This document shows, in pieces, positions 16,634 to 25,211 of a DNA stretch of 64,000 nucleotides. The notes beneath the pieces were generated by a model. That model made no database searches. It was given only the letters and a program-made list of their open reading frames with translations, and had not been told where the DNA came from. Both the position numbers and the translations under genes were made by a program. This stretch comes from Hyphomicrobiales bacterium (GTDB lineage Bacteria > Pseudomonadota > Alphaproteobacteria > Rhizobiales > Rhizobiaceae): positions 124,001 through 188,000 of the forward strand of contig UCEU01000020.1 in assembly GCA_900471485.1 (NCBI GenBank), written 5' to 3'. Each line of letters starts with the position of its first letter. Position 1 is the stretch's first letter.

Positions 16634-18145
16634 ATGACTGAACCCGAAATCCTCGATCTCTTCGTCATCGGCGGCGGCATCAACGGCGCTGGCATCGCCC
16701 GCGACGCGGCCGGCCGAGGCCTTAAAGTCGCGCTCTGCGAAAAGGACGATCTGGCGCAGGGAACGTCCTCGCGTTCCGGCAAGCTGGTGCATGGCGGTCT
16801 GCGCTATCTTGAATATTACGAGTTCCGTCTCGTGCGCGAGGCGCTGATCGAGCGTGAAGTGCTGCTCAACGCCGCGCCACACATCATCTGGCCGATGCGC
16901 TTCGTGTTGCCGCACAGCCCGGAGGATCGTCCGGCCTGGCTGGTCCGTCTCGGCCTGTTTCTCTACGACCATCTCGGCGGTCGCAAGAAGCTGCCGGGCA
17001 CCCGCACGCTCAATCTTCTGCGCGATCCCGAGGGAACGCCGATCCTCGATCAGTATCCCCGCGGCTTCGAATATTCGGACTGCTGGGTCGACGATGCGCG
17101 GCTGGTAACCTTGAATGCCGTCAGCGCGGCCGAAAAGGGCGCGCTCGTGCTGACCCGCTCGCTGGCGGTTTCGGCGCGCCGCGAAGGCGGGCAATGGCTG
17201 ATCACCACTAAAAGCAGCACCAGCGGCGAGACGCGGACATTCCGCGCCAAATGTCTGGTCAACTGCGCCGGCCCCTGGGTGAGCGACATCATCAACCGCG
17301 TCGCGGGCTCCAACTCCAGCCGCAACGTGCGCCTGGTCAAGGGCAGTCATATCATCGTTCCGAAGTTCTGGGCCGGCTCGAACGCCTATCTCGTCCAGAA
17401 CCACGACAAACGCGTCATCTTCATCAATCCCTACGAGGGCGACAAGGCGCTGATCGGCACCACCGACATCGCCTATGAAGGCCGGGCTGAGGACGTCGCC
17501 GCCGACGAGGCTGAAATCGATTATCTGCTGAAGGCTGTGAACCGCTACTTCAAGGAGAAGCTTCGCCGCCAGGACGTGTTGCACAGCTTCTCGGGCGTCC
17601 GCCCGCTGTTCGACGATGGCAAGGGCAACCCGTCCGCCGTCACCCGCGACTATGTGTTCGACCTTGACGAAACAGGCGAGGCGCCGCTGCTCAACGTCTT
17701 CGGCGGCAAGATCACGACGTTCCGCGAACTCGCGGAACGCGGCATGCAGCGCCTGAAGCATATATTCCCGAACATGGGCGGTGACTGGACCGAGAAGGTT
17801 CCGCTGCCGGGCGGAGACATGCCGAACGCCGATTACGAGACATTCGCCAACAGCCTGCGTGACAGCTATCCCTGGATGCCGCGCAAGCTCGTGCATCACT
17901 ATGGACGGCTCTACGGCACCCGCGCGAAGAACATCGTTGCCGGCGCAACGGATGTGCAGGGGCTCGGACGCCACTTCGGCGGTCAGCTGTACGAGGCCGA
18001 GGCGCGCTATCTCGTGGCCAGCGAGTGGGCGGAGACGGCCGAAGACATCCTCTACCGCCGCACCAAGCATTACCTCCACCTGAGCGAAGCGGAGCGGGCG
18101 GCTTTCGCCGAATGGTTCGCCTCGTCCCGTCTTGCAGCCGCCTGA
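16634..18145 (+). CDS. eryB: Erythritol-phosphate dehydrogenase (FAD-dependent)
   Basis: A 503-residue GlpD-family flavoprotein. It oxidises L-erythritol-4-phosphate to L-3-tetrulose-4-phosphate in the Brucella/Rhizobium pathway. The FAD fold is at residues 9-35 (FVIGGGINGAGIARDAAGRG), then SGKLVHGGLRYLE, VNCAGPWV, TTDIAYEG, FSGVRPL and GGKITTFREL, and a C-terminal domain including YGTRAKNI. ATG 16634 has GAGGGAG (16621-16627) 6 bases upstream and begins the flavin fold; an earlier in-frame start would overlap eryA. EryC follows 10 bases after the stop. Plain GlpD is the alternative if context is ignored. Confidence 0.9.
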   Translation: MTEPEILDLFVIGGGINGAGIARDAAGRGLKVALCEKDDLAQGTSSRSGKLVHGGLRYLEYYEFRLVREALIEREVLLNAAPHIIWPMRFVLPHSPEDRPAWLVRLGLFLYDHLGGRKKLPGTRTLNLLRDPEGTPILDQYPRGFEYSDCWVDDARLVTLNAVSAAEKGALVLTRSLAVSARREGGQWLITTKSSTSGETRTFRAKCLVNCAGPWVSDIINRVAGSNSSRNVRLVKGSHIIVPKFWAGSNAYLVQNHDKRVIFINPYEGDKALIGTTDIAYEGRAEDVAADEAEIDYLLKAVNRYFKEKLRRQDVLHSFSGVRPLFDDGKGNPSAVTRDYVFDLDETGEAPLLNVFGGKITTFRELAERGMQRLKHIFPNMGGDWTEKVPLPGGDMPNADYETFANSLRDSYPWMPRKLVHHYGRLYGTRAKNIVAGATDVQGLGRHFGGQLYEAEARYLVASEWAETAEDILYRRTKHYLHLSEAERAAFAEWFASSRLAAA

Positions 18146-18155
18146 GGACTTATCG

Positions 18156-19088
18156 ATGCCATTGACGCTTTCGCTGAACACCAATCCGCTGGTGAACCGC
18201 TTTGCCGATCCCGACGATCTCATCGAGACGGTGGCGCGGGATCTGCGCATCCGCGACCTGCAGTTGACGCATGAATTCATCAATCCGAGCTGGCAGGCGC
18301 CGGTCATTCGCCGCCTGACGCGCCAGATGGGCGCGGCACTGGAGCGGACGGGCGTTCGCGTAACATCGGGCATGACAGGCCCCTACGGCCGGCTGAACCA
18401 TTTTGGTCATCCCGATGCGGATGTGCGCCGGTACTACGTCGACTGGTTCAAGACGTTCGCCGATATCACCGCAGATCTCGGCGGCCATTCCGTCGGTACG
18501 CAGTTCGCGATCTTCACCTACAAGGATTTCGACGACCGCACCCGGCGCGAGGAGCTTATCAAGATCGCTATCGACTGCTGGAGCGAGGTTGCCGAGCATG
18601 CGAAGGCGGCCGGCCTCTCCTACATCTTCTGGGAGCCGATGAGCGTCGGGCGCGAGTTCGGTGAAACGATCGAAGCCTGTCTGTCGCTTCAGTCGCGCCT
18701 GACCGCAGCCGACATGGCCGTGCCGATGTGGATGATGGCCGATATCGACCACGGCGACGTCACTTCGTCCAATCCCGACGATTTCGATCCCTATGCCTGG
18801 GCGCGCGCGGTGCCCAAGGTCTCGCCGATCATCCACATCAAGCAGAGCCTGATGGACAAGGGTGGGCACCGGCCATTCACGGCTGCGTTCAACGCCAAGG
18901 GCCGTATCCAGCCTGCGCCGCTGCTCGAGGCTTTCGCGAAGGGCGGGGCGGAAGACAACGAAATCTGCCTCGAGCTTTCGTTCAAGGAGCGCGAGCCGAA
19001 CGATCGCGAGGTCATCTCGCAGATCGCCGAAAGCGTCGCCTTCTGGGCGCCGCATATCGATACGGGTGCGGCAGACTTGAAGATATGA
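18156..19088 (+). CDS. eryC: L-3-tetrulose-4-phosphate isomerase/epimerase
   Basis: A 310-residue TIM-barrel protein of the xylose-isomerase-like superfamily. In the Brucella pathway EryC converts L-3-tetrulose-4-phosphate to L-erythrulose-1-phosphate. Likely metal-site residues are in FWEPMSVGRE, WMMADIDHGD, PIIHIKQS and the C-terminal ICLELSFKE strand. ATG 18156 has GAGGA 7 bases upstream, immediately after the eryB stop; the earlier in-frame start at 18132 would lie inside eryB. The linkage to eryA, eryB and eryD makes the assignment strong even though the fold is shared by many isomerases. Confidence 0.88.
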   Translation: MPLTLSLNTNPLVNRFADPDDLIETVARDLRIRDLQLTHEFINPSWQAPVIRRLTRQMGAALERTGVRVTSGMTGPYGRLNHFGHPDADVRRYYVDWFKTFADITADLGGHSVGTQFAIFTYKDFDDRTRREELIKIAIDCWSEVAEHAKAAGLSYIFWEPMSVGREFGETIEACLSLQSRLTAADMAVPMWMMADIDHGDVTSSNPDDFDPYAWARAVPKVSPIIHIKQSLMDKGGHRPFTAAFNAKGRIQPAPLLEAFAKGGAEDNEICLELSFKEREPNDREVISQIAESVAFWAPHIDTGAADLKI

Positions 19089-19155
19089 CGCGGCCATCTA
19101 CAAAGGCTGGCTGCGGACCGGCGGAATCGCCGTTCATGATCTGAAGGGAGCGGTG

Positions 19156-20091
19156 ATGACGGATGCCGATGATACGCTCGCCGTGCGGGCGGCGTGGCTT
19201 CACTATGCGGGCGGGCTGACACAGTCGGACGTCGCACGCCGGCTCGGCATTCCCTCCGTGAAGGCACACCGCCTGATCGCGCGGGCCGTTGCCGAGGGTG
19301 TGGTGAAGGTCACGATCGACGGCGATATCGTCGAATGCGTCGAGCTGGAAACGCGTCTAGCCGAGCGCTTCGGCCTGCAATATTGCGAAGTTGCGCCGGA
19401 TCTTGGTGAGGAAGGCCTGCCACTTCGCGCGCTGGGTCATGCCGGCGCCGGCTATCTCAAGCGCGAGATAGAGCACGGCGACCACGCGGTCATCGGCCTG
19501 GGACATGGGCGAACTTTGTCGGCAGCCGTTCAATATATGCCGCGCGTTAACGCCAGGGATTTGCGCTTCGTTTCGCTGCTCGGCGGGCTCACCCGAAATT
19601 ACGGCGCCAATCCTTATGACGTGATGCATCGGATCGCGGAAAAGACAGGGACGAACGCCTATGTCATGCCCGTTCCTTTCTTCGCCAATACAGCCGAGGA
19701 TCGCGAGGTGCTGCGCGCGCAACGGGGCGTCAAGGAGGTGTTCGACCTTGCCAATGAGGCCGACCTGAAGCTCGTGGGTTTGGGCACTGTCGACGCCGAG
19801 GCCCAGCTGGTTCTTTCTGGGATGGTCGAGCCCGGCGAGATCGACGATATCGCGGCGGCCGGCGGTGTCGGCGAAATCCTTGGGCACTTCTTCAATGAGG
19901 ATGGCCAGATTCTCGATACCGCGCTGACCGCACGCACGCTCTCGGCGTCCTTTCCGACGACGCACAAGGAGCGGCTCGTTGCTCTGGCGGGCGGGCAGGC
20001 CAAGGTGCCGGCCATCCGTGCCATCTTGCGAAGCCGACGCCTGCATGGGCTGATCACCGACGAGCGGACGGCCCGAACCCTTCTTGCATGA
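19156..20091 (+). CDS. eryD: SorC-family repressor of the erythritol operon
   Basis: A 311-residue SorC/DeoR-superfamily regulator. The N-terminal HTH (about residues 16-50, LTQSDVARRLGIPSVKAHRL) binds DNA and the larger C-terminal sugar-binding domain (VIGLGHGRTLSAAV, SLLGGLTRNY, VGLGTVD, GEILGHFFNEDG) senses a phosphorylated sugar. In Brucella and Rhizobium EryD represses the ery genes and is relieved by erythritol. ATG 19156 is preferred because AGGGAG ends 5 bases upstream; a GTG three bases earlier is possible. It is the fourth gene of the rightward unit. Its operator probably lies in the divergent region before eryA, but none was identified. Confidence 0.9.
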   Translation: MTDADDTLAVRAAWLHYAGGLTQSDVARRLGIPSVKAHRLIARAVAEGVVKVTIDGDIVECVELETRLAERFGLQYCEVAPDLGEEGLPLRALGHAGAGYLKREIEHGDHAVIGLGHGRTLSAAVQYMPRVNARDLRFVSLLGGLTRNYGANPYDVMHRIAEKTGTNAYVMPVPFFANTAEDREVLRAQRGVKEVFDLANEADLKLVGLGTVDAEAQLVLSGMVEPGEIDDIAAAGGVGEILGHFFNEDGQILDTALTARTLSASFPTTHKERLVALAGGQAKVPAIRAILRSRRLHGLITDERTARTLLA

Positions 20092-20187
20092 TCTCGCAAT
20101 GCAACATTTAAACGTCACATAATCACATATAATAATGTTGATTTTCACGTAAATTATGTTACGTTCGTGGTGATAGAGGTTATGGCC

Positions 20188-20964
20188 ATGAAGCGTGAAG
20201 AGCGGCAGCAGCTGATCGTCAATCTGCTTGTTGAAGACAAGACCGTCGATGTCGACGCTCTTGCCGAACGCTTCAGTGTTTCCAAGATGACCATTCACCG
20301 CGATCTCGACGATCTGGAGCAGGCCGGTGTGCTGCGCAAGGTGCGCGGTGGGGCGACGATCGACGCCGGCATGCAGTTCGAAAGCGACTTCCGTATTCGT
20401 GAACGCCAGGGCGGCGATGCCAAGGTGGCGATGGCGCGGCAGGCGCTGGCGATGGTGGAGCCGGGGATGACCGTAATGGTCAACGATGGATCCATGGCGG
20501 CCGTGCTCGGCGAAATGCTGCTGCAGAAGCGCCCCCTGACCGTCATCACCAACAACGCCGCGATCATGGAACGGCTGAAGGGTGAACACGGTATCACGCT
20601 GATCGCGCTTGGCGGCATCTATTCCGCCAAGTTCAACGCCTATCTTGGCGTTGTGACCGAAGAGGCGCTGGCGCGCCTCAGGGCCGACATAGCCTTCATT
20701 TCGACGCCGGCGGTCAGTGCCGGTCGGGCCTATCACATGGATGACAATGTCGTCCGCGCCAAGCGGGCAATGATCTCTTCGTCTGCACGCACTTGCCTGC
20801 TGGTCAATCACCAGCGCTTCGGGCAGACCGCTTTGCATGTCATGGCGGACCTTGCGGATTTCGACAGCGTAATCACCGACAGCGCGCCCGTGGCCGCTGT
20901 TCTCGACGAATTCGACCGGGCGGGCATCGCGCTCACGGTCGCTGCAACACAGGAACGGGCATGA
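20188..20964 (+). CDS. DeoR-family regulator in the erythritol operon (EryR-like)
   Basis: A 258-residue DeoR-family regulator with N-terminal winged helix (MKREERQQLIVNLL through SKMTIHRDLDDLEQAGVLRKVRGGA) and C-terminal sensor domain (VNDGSMAAVLGEML, ITNNAAIMERL, GGIYSAKFNAYLG, FISTPAVSAG). Rhizobium ery loci carry a comparable DeoR gene beside eryD. An AT-rich gap of about 95 bases (20092-20187) precedes it, unlike the tight spacing elsewhere in the unit, so a separate promoter is possible. AGAGG at 20175-20179 favours ATG 20188, while ATG 20182 and GTG 20167 remain possible. Its stop overlaps the tpiB start (ATGA). Confidence 0.85.
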   Translation: MKREERQQLIVNLLVEDKTVDVDALAERFSVSKMTIHRDLDDLEQAGVLRKVRGGATIDAGMQFESDFRIRERQGGDAKVAMARQALAMVEPGMTVMVNDGSMAAVLGEMLLQKRPLTVITNNAAIMERLKGEHGITLIALGGIYSAKFNAYLGVVTEEALARLRADIAFISTPAVSAGRAYHMDDNVVRAKRAMISSSARTCLLVNHQRFGQTALHVMADLADFDSVITDSAPVAAVLDEFDRAGIALTVAATQERA

Positions 20965-21731
20965 CCGAGAAACCAAGCTTCTGGATTGGCACCAGCTGGA
21001 AAATGAACAAGACGCTCGCGGAAGCCGAGCACTTTGCCCGTGGGCTGGAGGCTGCCGACGCGGCTCGCGACCCTCGCATCCAGCGTTTCGTCATCCCGCC
21101 CTTTACTGCGGTGCGCGAAGTCAAGCGCATGCTGGCGAGCACATCGGTCAAGGTTGGTGCGCAGAACATGCACTGGGCCGATCAGGGCGCCTGGACGGGT
21201 GAGGTTTCGCCGGTCATGCTGACGGACTGCGGCTTGGATATCGTCGAGCTCGGCCATTCCGAACGCCGCGAGTTTTTCGGAGAGACGGATGAGACCGTCG
21301 GGCTGAAGACGGAAGCGGCCGTGCGCCATGGGCTGATCCCGCTCATCTGCATCGGCGAGACGCTTGCCGACCGCGAGAGCGGCAAGGCGGCCGATATCCT
21401 GGCCGTGCAGGTGCGCGGCGCTCTTTCCAAGCTTTCCGAAGCGCAGAAGTCCGCGGAAATCCTTCTGGCCTACGAGCCGGTCTGGGCAATCGGCGAAAAC
21501 GGCATTCCTGCGACCGCGGATTATGCCGATGCGCGCCAAGCGGAAATCATCGCGGTCGCTGAAACCGCGCTCGGCCGCAAGATCCCCTGCCTTTATGGCG
21601 GGTCGGTCAATCCTGAGAACTGCGAAGAACTGATTTCGAGCCCTCATATCGACGGGCTCTTCATCGGCCGTTCCGCCTGGAACGTCGAGGGCTACCTCGA
21701 CATCCTGGCGAAATGCGCCGCCAAACTCTAA
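20961..21731 (+). CDS. tpiB: Triosephosphate isomerase-like L-erythrulose-1-phosphate isomerase
   Basis: A 256-residue triosephosphate-isomerase-fold enzyme with the full catalytic set: Lys in [10 protein letters not shown], His in ELGHSERR and Glu in [12 protein letters not shown], plus the phosphate loops GGSVNPEN and GLFIGRSAW. In Brucella the equivalent (EryH) turns L-erythrulose-1-phosphate into D-erythrulose-4-phosphate; tpiB is the Rhizobium name. It overlaps the upstream DeoR gene by 4 bases (ATGA) and is followed by rpiB after 11 bases. Housekeeping glycolytic TpiA would be a separate copy elsewhere, an expectation not seen here. Confidence 0.9.
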   Translation: MTEKPSFWIGTSWKMNKTLAEAEHFARGLEAADAARDPRIQRFVIPPFTAVREVKRMLASTSVKVGAQNMHWADQGAWTGEVSPVMLTDCGLDIVELGHSERREFFGETDETVGLKTEAAVRHGLIPLICIGETLADRESGKAADILAVQVRGALSKLSEAQKSAEILLAYEPVWAIGENGIPATADYADARQAEIIAVAETALGRKIPCLYGGSVNPENCEELISSPHIDGLFIGRSAWNVEGYLDILAKCAAKL

Positions 21732-21742
21732 GGAGAACGATG

Positions 21743-22198
21743 ATGAAGCTTGCGATTGCAGGAGACAGTGCCGGTGAAGGTCTTGCCAAGGTATTGGCCG
21801 ATCACCTCAAGGACCGCTTCGAGGTGCATGAGGTATCACGCACCAATGACGGTCTCGACCCCTTCTATGCCAACCTTTCCGAGCGTGTCGCATCCGGCGT
21901 GATCGACGGCACCTATGACAAGGCCATCCTGGTCTGCGGCACCGGTATCGGCGTTTGCATCTCGGCCAACAAGGTTCCGGGCATCCGCGCCGCGCAGACG
22001 CACGACACCTACTCGGCCGAACGCGCCGCTCTGTCCAACAACGCGCAGATCATCACCATGGGTGCGCGCGTCATCGGTCCCGAGCTTGCAAAGTCGATCG
22101 CCGACGCGTTCCTCGCCCAGACCTTCGACCAGAACGGTCGCTCGGCCGGCAACGTGACCGCCATGGACGAACTCGACGCGAAGTACAACGCGCGCTGA
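21743..22198 (+). CDS. rpiB: RpiB-type D-erythrulose-4-phosphate isomerase
   Basis: A 151-residue RpiB/LacAB-family isomerase. Key family features are the N-terminal [14 protein letters not shown], the catalytic-cysteine loop [14 protein letters not shown], and the [25 protein letters not shown] stretch with conserved His and Asn. The Brucella equivalent EryI converts D-erythrulose-4-phosphate to D-erythrose-4-phosphate, feeding the pentose phosphate pathway and closing the erythritol route. AGGAGA at 21731-21736 supports ATG 21743 (ATG 21740 is also in frame). It is the last gene of the unit, followed by a strong palindrome. Confidence 0.9.
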   Translation: MKLAIAGDSAGEGLAKVLADHLKDRFEVHEVSRTNDGLDPFYANLSERVASGVIDGTYDKAILVCGTGIGVCISANKVPGIRAAQTHDTYSAERAALSNNAQIITMGARVIGPELAKSIADAFLAQTFDQNGRSAGNVTAMDELDAKYNAR

Positions 22199-22210
22199 GA
22201 GCGCAAGACA

Positions 22211-22234
22211 GGTGGCCGGCATATGCCGGCCACC
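22211..22234. terminator. Perfect palindrome between convergent rpiB and copC genes
   Basis: A 24-bp perfect palindrome (10-bp arms GGTGGCCGGC/GCCGGCCACC around ATAT) lies 12 bases after the rpiB stop and 6 bases before the end of the convergent CopC gene. On the plus strand it is followed by TTGTCCTT. It is well placed as a bidirectional terminator. Confidence 0.65.
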
Positions 22235-22240
22235 TTGTCC

Positions 22241-22606
22241 TTATGGCTTGACCGAGAAGGTGTAGCTGCCGTTCGTCTTGTGCCCGTCCGTCGAAAGAAC
22301 GTGCCAGTCGACCGTGTATTCGCCGGGCGCAAGCGTGGCGGAAATCGGAACCGCCAAGACCTTCCCCTCATCCTTCAATGAAGCGTCGCCAAGGCTTACG
22401 TCCGCCTTGTCGGGGCCGGATACCTTCACGCCGCTGAATTTCAGATTGAGTTCCTCGGTGAAGGTCAGATCGAGTTCTGCCGGTGCCGATACCGACGCCT
22501 TGTCCTCCGGAACCGCCGATTTCAGGTGTGCATGGGCGAAGGCCTGGCCGGCCGCCAATGCTGTCATGACAAGCGCTGCTGATGTGATGCGGGATAGTCT
22601 TTTCAT
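22241..22606 (-). CDS. CopC-domain periplasmic copper protein
   Basis: A 121-residue exported protein of the CopC/YobA family. The signal peptide (residues 1-24, ending AGQAFA) leaves a mature N-terminus HAHLKSAVP, the amino-terminal His copper ligand typical of CopC. The beta-sandwich continues with ELDLTFTEELNLKFSGVKV and ends with VDWHVLSTDGHKTNGSYTF, which carries the second His site. It should bind Cu(II) in the periplasm. It lies 119 bases downstream of a Met/His-rich protein and a PepSY membrane protein in the same direction. No CopD partner is seen nearby. Confidence 0.88.
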   Translation of the reverse strand: MKRLSRITSAALVMTALAAGQAFAHAHLKSAVPEDKASVSAPAELDLTFTEELNLKFSGVKVSGPDKADVSLGDASLKDEGKVLAVPISATLAPGEYTVDWHVLSTDGHKTNGSYTFSVKP

Positions 22607-22725
22607 GATGAGCTCACTCTTTTGATTTTAGCTTTGTTGTGTACCGGTGGATCGCTCGCCCGTCTTGATCGGGTGCGAGCGACAGAGCGCGCGAACAGGT
22701 CGCGCGATGTTTGCTGTGTGTCTGT

Positions 22726-23265
22726 TCATTGCGCATGGCCGGCGTGTCCGGCATGGCCCGCTTCGCTCTCGGCTTCTTCGCGCATCACCACCGTGCCTTC
22801 AAAGCTCGCGAAAAGGCTGATGGTGGCTGGATCGAGCTTTGCTTCCTCGTCGTGAAGAGAAACGGAAAGCGCCTTGGCGTCGTCGGCCGGCAGGCCGATC
22901 TTCTCCAGCGATACGGCATCCCTGATCCCGTCCCCACTGCAAAGATGCAGCCGCCATCCACGCGGCCCCTTCTTGAGCAGAGCGCGGCCGCCTCGCTCGT
23001 CCTGTTTCCACCCGGCGATCGCCCAGTTGCCCTGAACGACGACCGGGCCGACGGTCAGCGGTTTATCGGGCCGGTCGAACATCGTTTTCAAAGTTGCCGG
23101 AATCGCCTGCAAGGGGTCTTCCGCTGGCATGCTCGGCTCCATGTCCATCGGCATTGCCATCGAGCTGTCGCTCATGTTCATCTGGTGCGTCTGCGCATTG
23201 CCTGCCGAAACGAAGCCCGCCAGCATGGCTGCGGCGCATATTGCGAGTTGGATCGCCTTTTTCAT
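22726..23265 (-). CDS. Exported Met/His-rich copper-uptake-associated protein
   Basis: A 179-residue exported protein. The signal peptide spans residues 1-24 (MKKAIQLAICAAAMLAGFVSAGNAQ). The mature start is rich in Met and His (HQMNMSDSSMAMPMDMEPSMP), a pattern of Cu(I)-binding segments. A compact domain follows (WAIAGWKQDERGGRALLKKG, LCSGDGI), and the tail ends in GHAGHAGHAQ. It matches proteins annotated as copper-uptake-system associated. ATG 23265 has GAGG about 10 bases upstream, and the gene begins 11 bases after the PepSY gene stop, so the two form an operon. Metal handling is inferred from composition and context. Confidence 0.7.
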   Translation of the reverse strand: MKKAIQLAICAAAMLAGFVSAGNAQTHQMNMSDSSMAMPMDMEPSMPAEDPLQAIPATLKTMFDRPDKPLTVGPVVVQGNWAIAGWKQDERGGRALLKKGPRGWRLHLCSGDGIRDAVSLEKIGLPADDAKALSVSLHDEEAKLDPATISLFASFEGTVVMREEAESEAGHAGHAGHAQ

Positions 23266-23276
23266 CGCCAGCCACC

Positions 23277-24650
23277 TCACGAGAATGCGCGCCGGAGCGG
23301 CGGGATAGTACGAATGATCGTTTGATCGATCGCCACCATTGTGAGGATAGCAATGCCGGTCAGCGGAAACGCCAGGGCGAAGACCAGTGCGATCGACCAG
23401 AGGCCGATATAGACCGAACGCTGCGGCGGCTGTGGAGGCACCCCGAGCCGTCCGGCGGGCCGGCGTTTCCACCACATGACGACACCAGTGACACAGGAGA
23501 GGATGATCGTCAGGCAGGTCGCGAGCATCAGGAACTGATTGGCGCGACCGAATTCCTGACCCTGGTGAACGTTGATGCCCCATTCGATCGCTTTCCCGAA
23601 CGCGGGGTATTGACCATAGTCGATATCGACCAGCGGCTTGCCGGAATACTGATCGATATGGATCATCCGCTCCTTGGATAGGTCGTCGGGATAGATTGCC
23701 GCCGAATAGACGCCGGTTTCATCGGCGGGAATCGCGACGTCGAAGCCCGGTGTCAGGCCCGCCGCCTTGGCGACTTCGACTGCCTTGTTCAAGCCGATCG
23801 GCTTTTTCGATTGGGCGGCAGCGATGTCCGATAGCGGCACCGGGGCTTGCTCCACCGTCCATCCAACCGTCGGCAGGATATCCTGGGCCACCTTCTGCGA
23901 CTTCGGTACGTCGTCCCAAAGTTGGGCGGGGTAGCCAAGACCGTGGTTGCCGAGCCATGCCTGAACGTTCGATCCCCAATATCCCGACCAGGGCATGCCG
24001 GTGACTGCCAGGAAGAGGATCAAGATACCAGCGAAGGCACCGGTTACCGCATGCATGTCGCGCCAGAAGACCCGTCGGGCCGGAGTGCCACGAAGCGTGA
24101 CGACGCCGCCCGTTTGCCTGCGCGGCCACCAGAGATAGATGCCGGTGACGACAAGCACCATGGCGAAGCCGCCGGTCACTTCTATCAGCTTGTTCGGCAG
24201 GTCCCCGAAAAGCGCCAGGCTGTGAATACGCTTGACGACGTAGTTGAACTCCTCGGTCGAGCCGACCGTGTCGAGTACCTTGCCATCATAGGGGTTGACG
24301 AAAACAAGGGTGGAGCCCTTGTCATCGGATACAGTCACGATCGCCGAACGCTCGGGCGTTGCCGGGTCCTTGTAGGTCGTGACGGTTGCGCCGGGAACCG
24401 CGGCCTTTGCGATTGCCGTGATCGTTTCGGGTGACAGCGGCTGGCCGGTCGCGGCAACGTCATAGCGGTAGGCGAAGAAGGTATCGTTGATCTCATCCTT
24501 GAACAGATAGATCGAACCGGTGATCGCCAGATTTAGCATGAACGGGATAACGAGAAGCCCTGCGAAGAAATGCCAACGCCAGATGGCGCGGTAGAGCGAA
24601 ACGCCCGACACGGCGTTCTCCACCGGAGCGGCGGATGTAAAAGTCGACAT
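23277..24650 (-). CDS. PepSY-domain membrane protein
   Basis: A 457-residue inner-membrane protein of the PepSY-associated TM family. The first helix region contains IWRWHFFAGLLVIPFMLNLAITG, typical of the family, then a periplasmic PepSY domain (about residues 60-120), helices with conserved His (RDMHAVTGAFAGILILFLAVTG), a second PepSY-like domain (LNKAVEVAKAAG) and C-terminal helices with the WGINVHQGQEFG motif. These proteins are linked to siderophore or metal reduction and uptake. Here it lies between a DUF2946 gene and a Met/His-rich exported protein, pointing to copper. ATG 24650 is preferred over an in-frame start at 24704. Confidence 0.85.
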   Translation of the reverse strand: MSTFTSAAPVENAVSGVSLYRAIWRWHFFAGLLVIPFMLNLAITGSIYLFKDEINDTFFAYRYDVAATGQPLSPETITAIAKAAVPGATVTTYKDPATPERSAIVTVSDDKGSTLVFVNPYDGKVLDTVGSTEEFNYVVKRIHSLALFGDLPNKLIEVTGGFAMVLVVTGIYLWWPRRQTGGVVTLRGTPARRVFWRDMHAVTGAFAGILILFLAVTGMPWSGYWGSNVQAWLGNHGLGYPAQLWDDVPKSQKVAQDILPTVGWTVEQAPVPLSDIAAAQSKKPIGLNKAVEVAKAAGLTPGFDVAIPADETGVYSAAIYPDDLSKERMIHIDQYSGKPLVDIDYGQYPAFGKAIEWGINVHQGQEFGRANQFLMLATCLTIILSCVTGVVMWWKRRPAGRLGVPPQPPQRSVYIGLWSIALVFALAFPLTGIAILTMVAIDQTIIRTIPPLRRAFS

Positions 24651-24729
24651 GATGAAATTCCGAGTCCGTGACGACTGCCAGAAATGCAGGCGAGAGTGAG
24701 GCACGCCTCAGCAGCGGCTGATGCGCGGT

Positions 24730-25137
24730 TCAGACGACGATCGGATCGGAAGGCGGAGCCCTGGGGCCGGTATTGGGCGGATAGGTCTGCCGGCGAAACC
24801 TCTCTATTCGACGAGGCGCATCCGGTTGCGGCGTAAAGGCGACGGTGGTGCCAACGACATCGGTCGGCACCGGCAAGAGCATGGCCGCCCCGATCCGGCA
24901 GGCCTCGCAACCTTGATTGGATGCCTTGTGATCGGGGGTCGCCTTGCCGTCATCACTGATCGTGATGCAAAGAGACGGCAAGGCTCCGTCCGGAAGCGTA
25001 TAAGCGGCAAAATGTGCGGGATCGGTTGGATCACTCGCCAGCGCCGGTACCTGATGGGCAAAGCCGACAAACAGAAGAGCGATGGCGCAAACGATGCGCA
25101 CCAACCATTCCTCTATCCTGTCCAAACGACGTTGCAT
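24730..25137 (-). CDS. DUF2946 family protein
   Basis: A 135-residue protein with an N-terminal hydrophobic segment (about residues 11-30) that may be a signal anchor, a central CITISDDGK segment, a CEACRI di-cysteine motif and the C-terminal GPRAPPSDPI signature of the DUF2946 family. Members are usually found next to PepSY proteins, TonB receptors and copper genes, as here: the PepSY gene starts 79 bases downstream. ATG 25137 has GGGGGAAG just upstream and gives a family-like length; earlier in-frame starts would run into the methyltransferase gene. The function is unknown, and metal uptake is suggested by context. Confidence 0.75.
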   Translation of the reverse strand: MQRRLDRIEEWLVRIVCAIALLFVGFAHQVPALASDPTDPAHFAAYTLPDGALPSLCITISDDGKATPDHKASNQGCEACRIGAAMLLPVPTDVVGTTVAFTPQPDAPRRIERFRRQTYPPNTGPRAPPSDPIVV

Positions 25138-25211
25138 GCTTCCCCCGCCAACCAGGCGCGGATCGTTGATAGAGCCGACGCGCTCAAACTGCAATGCGAC
25201 ATTCTTGCCTC

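Noticed and set aside
16595..18373. A 592-codon minus-strand open frame opposite eryB
   Set aside because: eryB has clear flavin motifs, a ribosome site and operon context; the antisense frame has none of these.
19357..20976. A 539-codon minus-strand open frame opposite eryD and the DeoR gene
   Set aside because: It covers two recognisable regulators on the other strand and shows no domain of its own.
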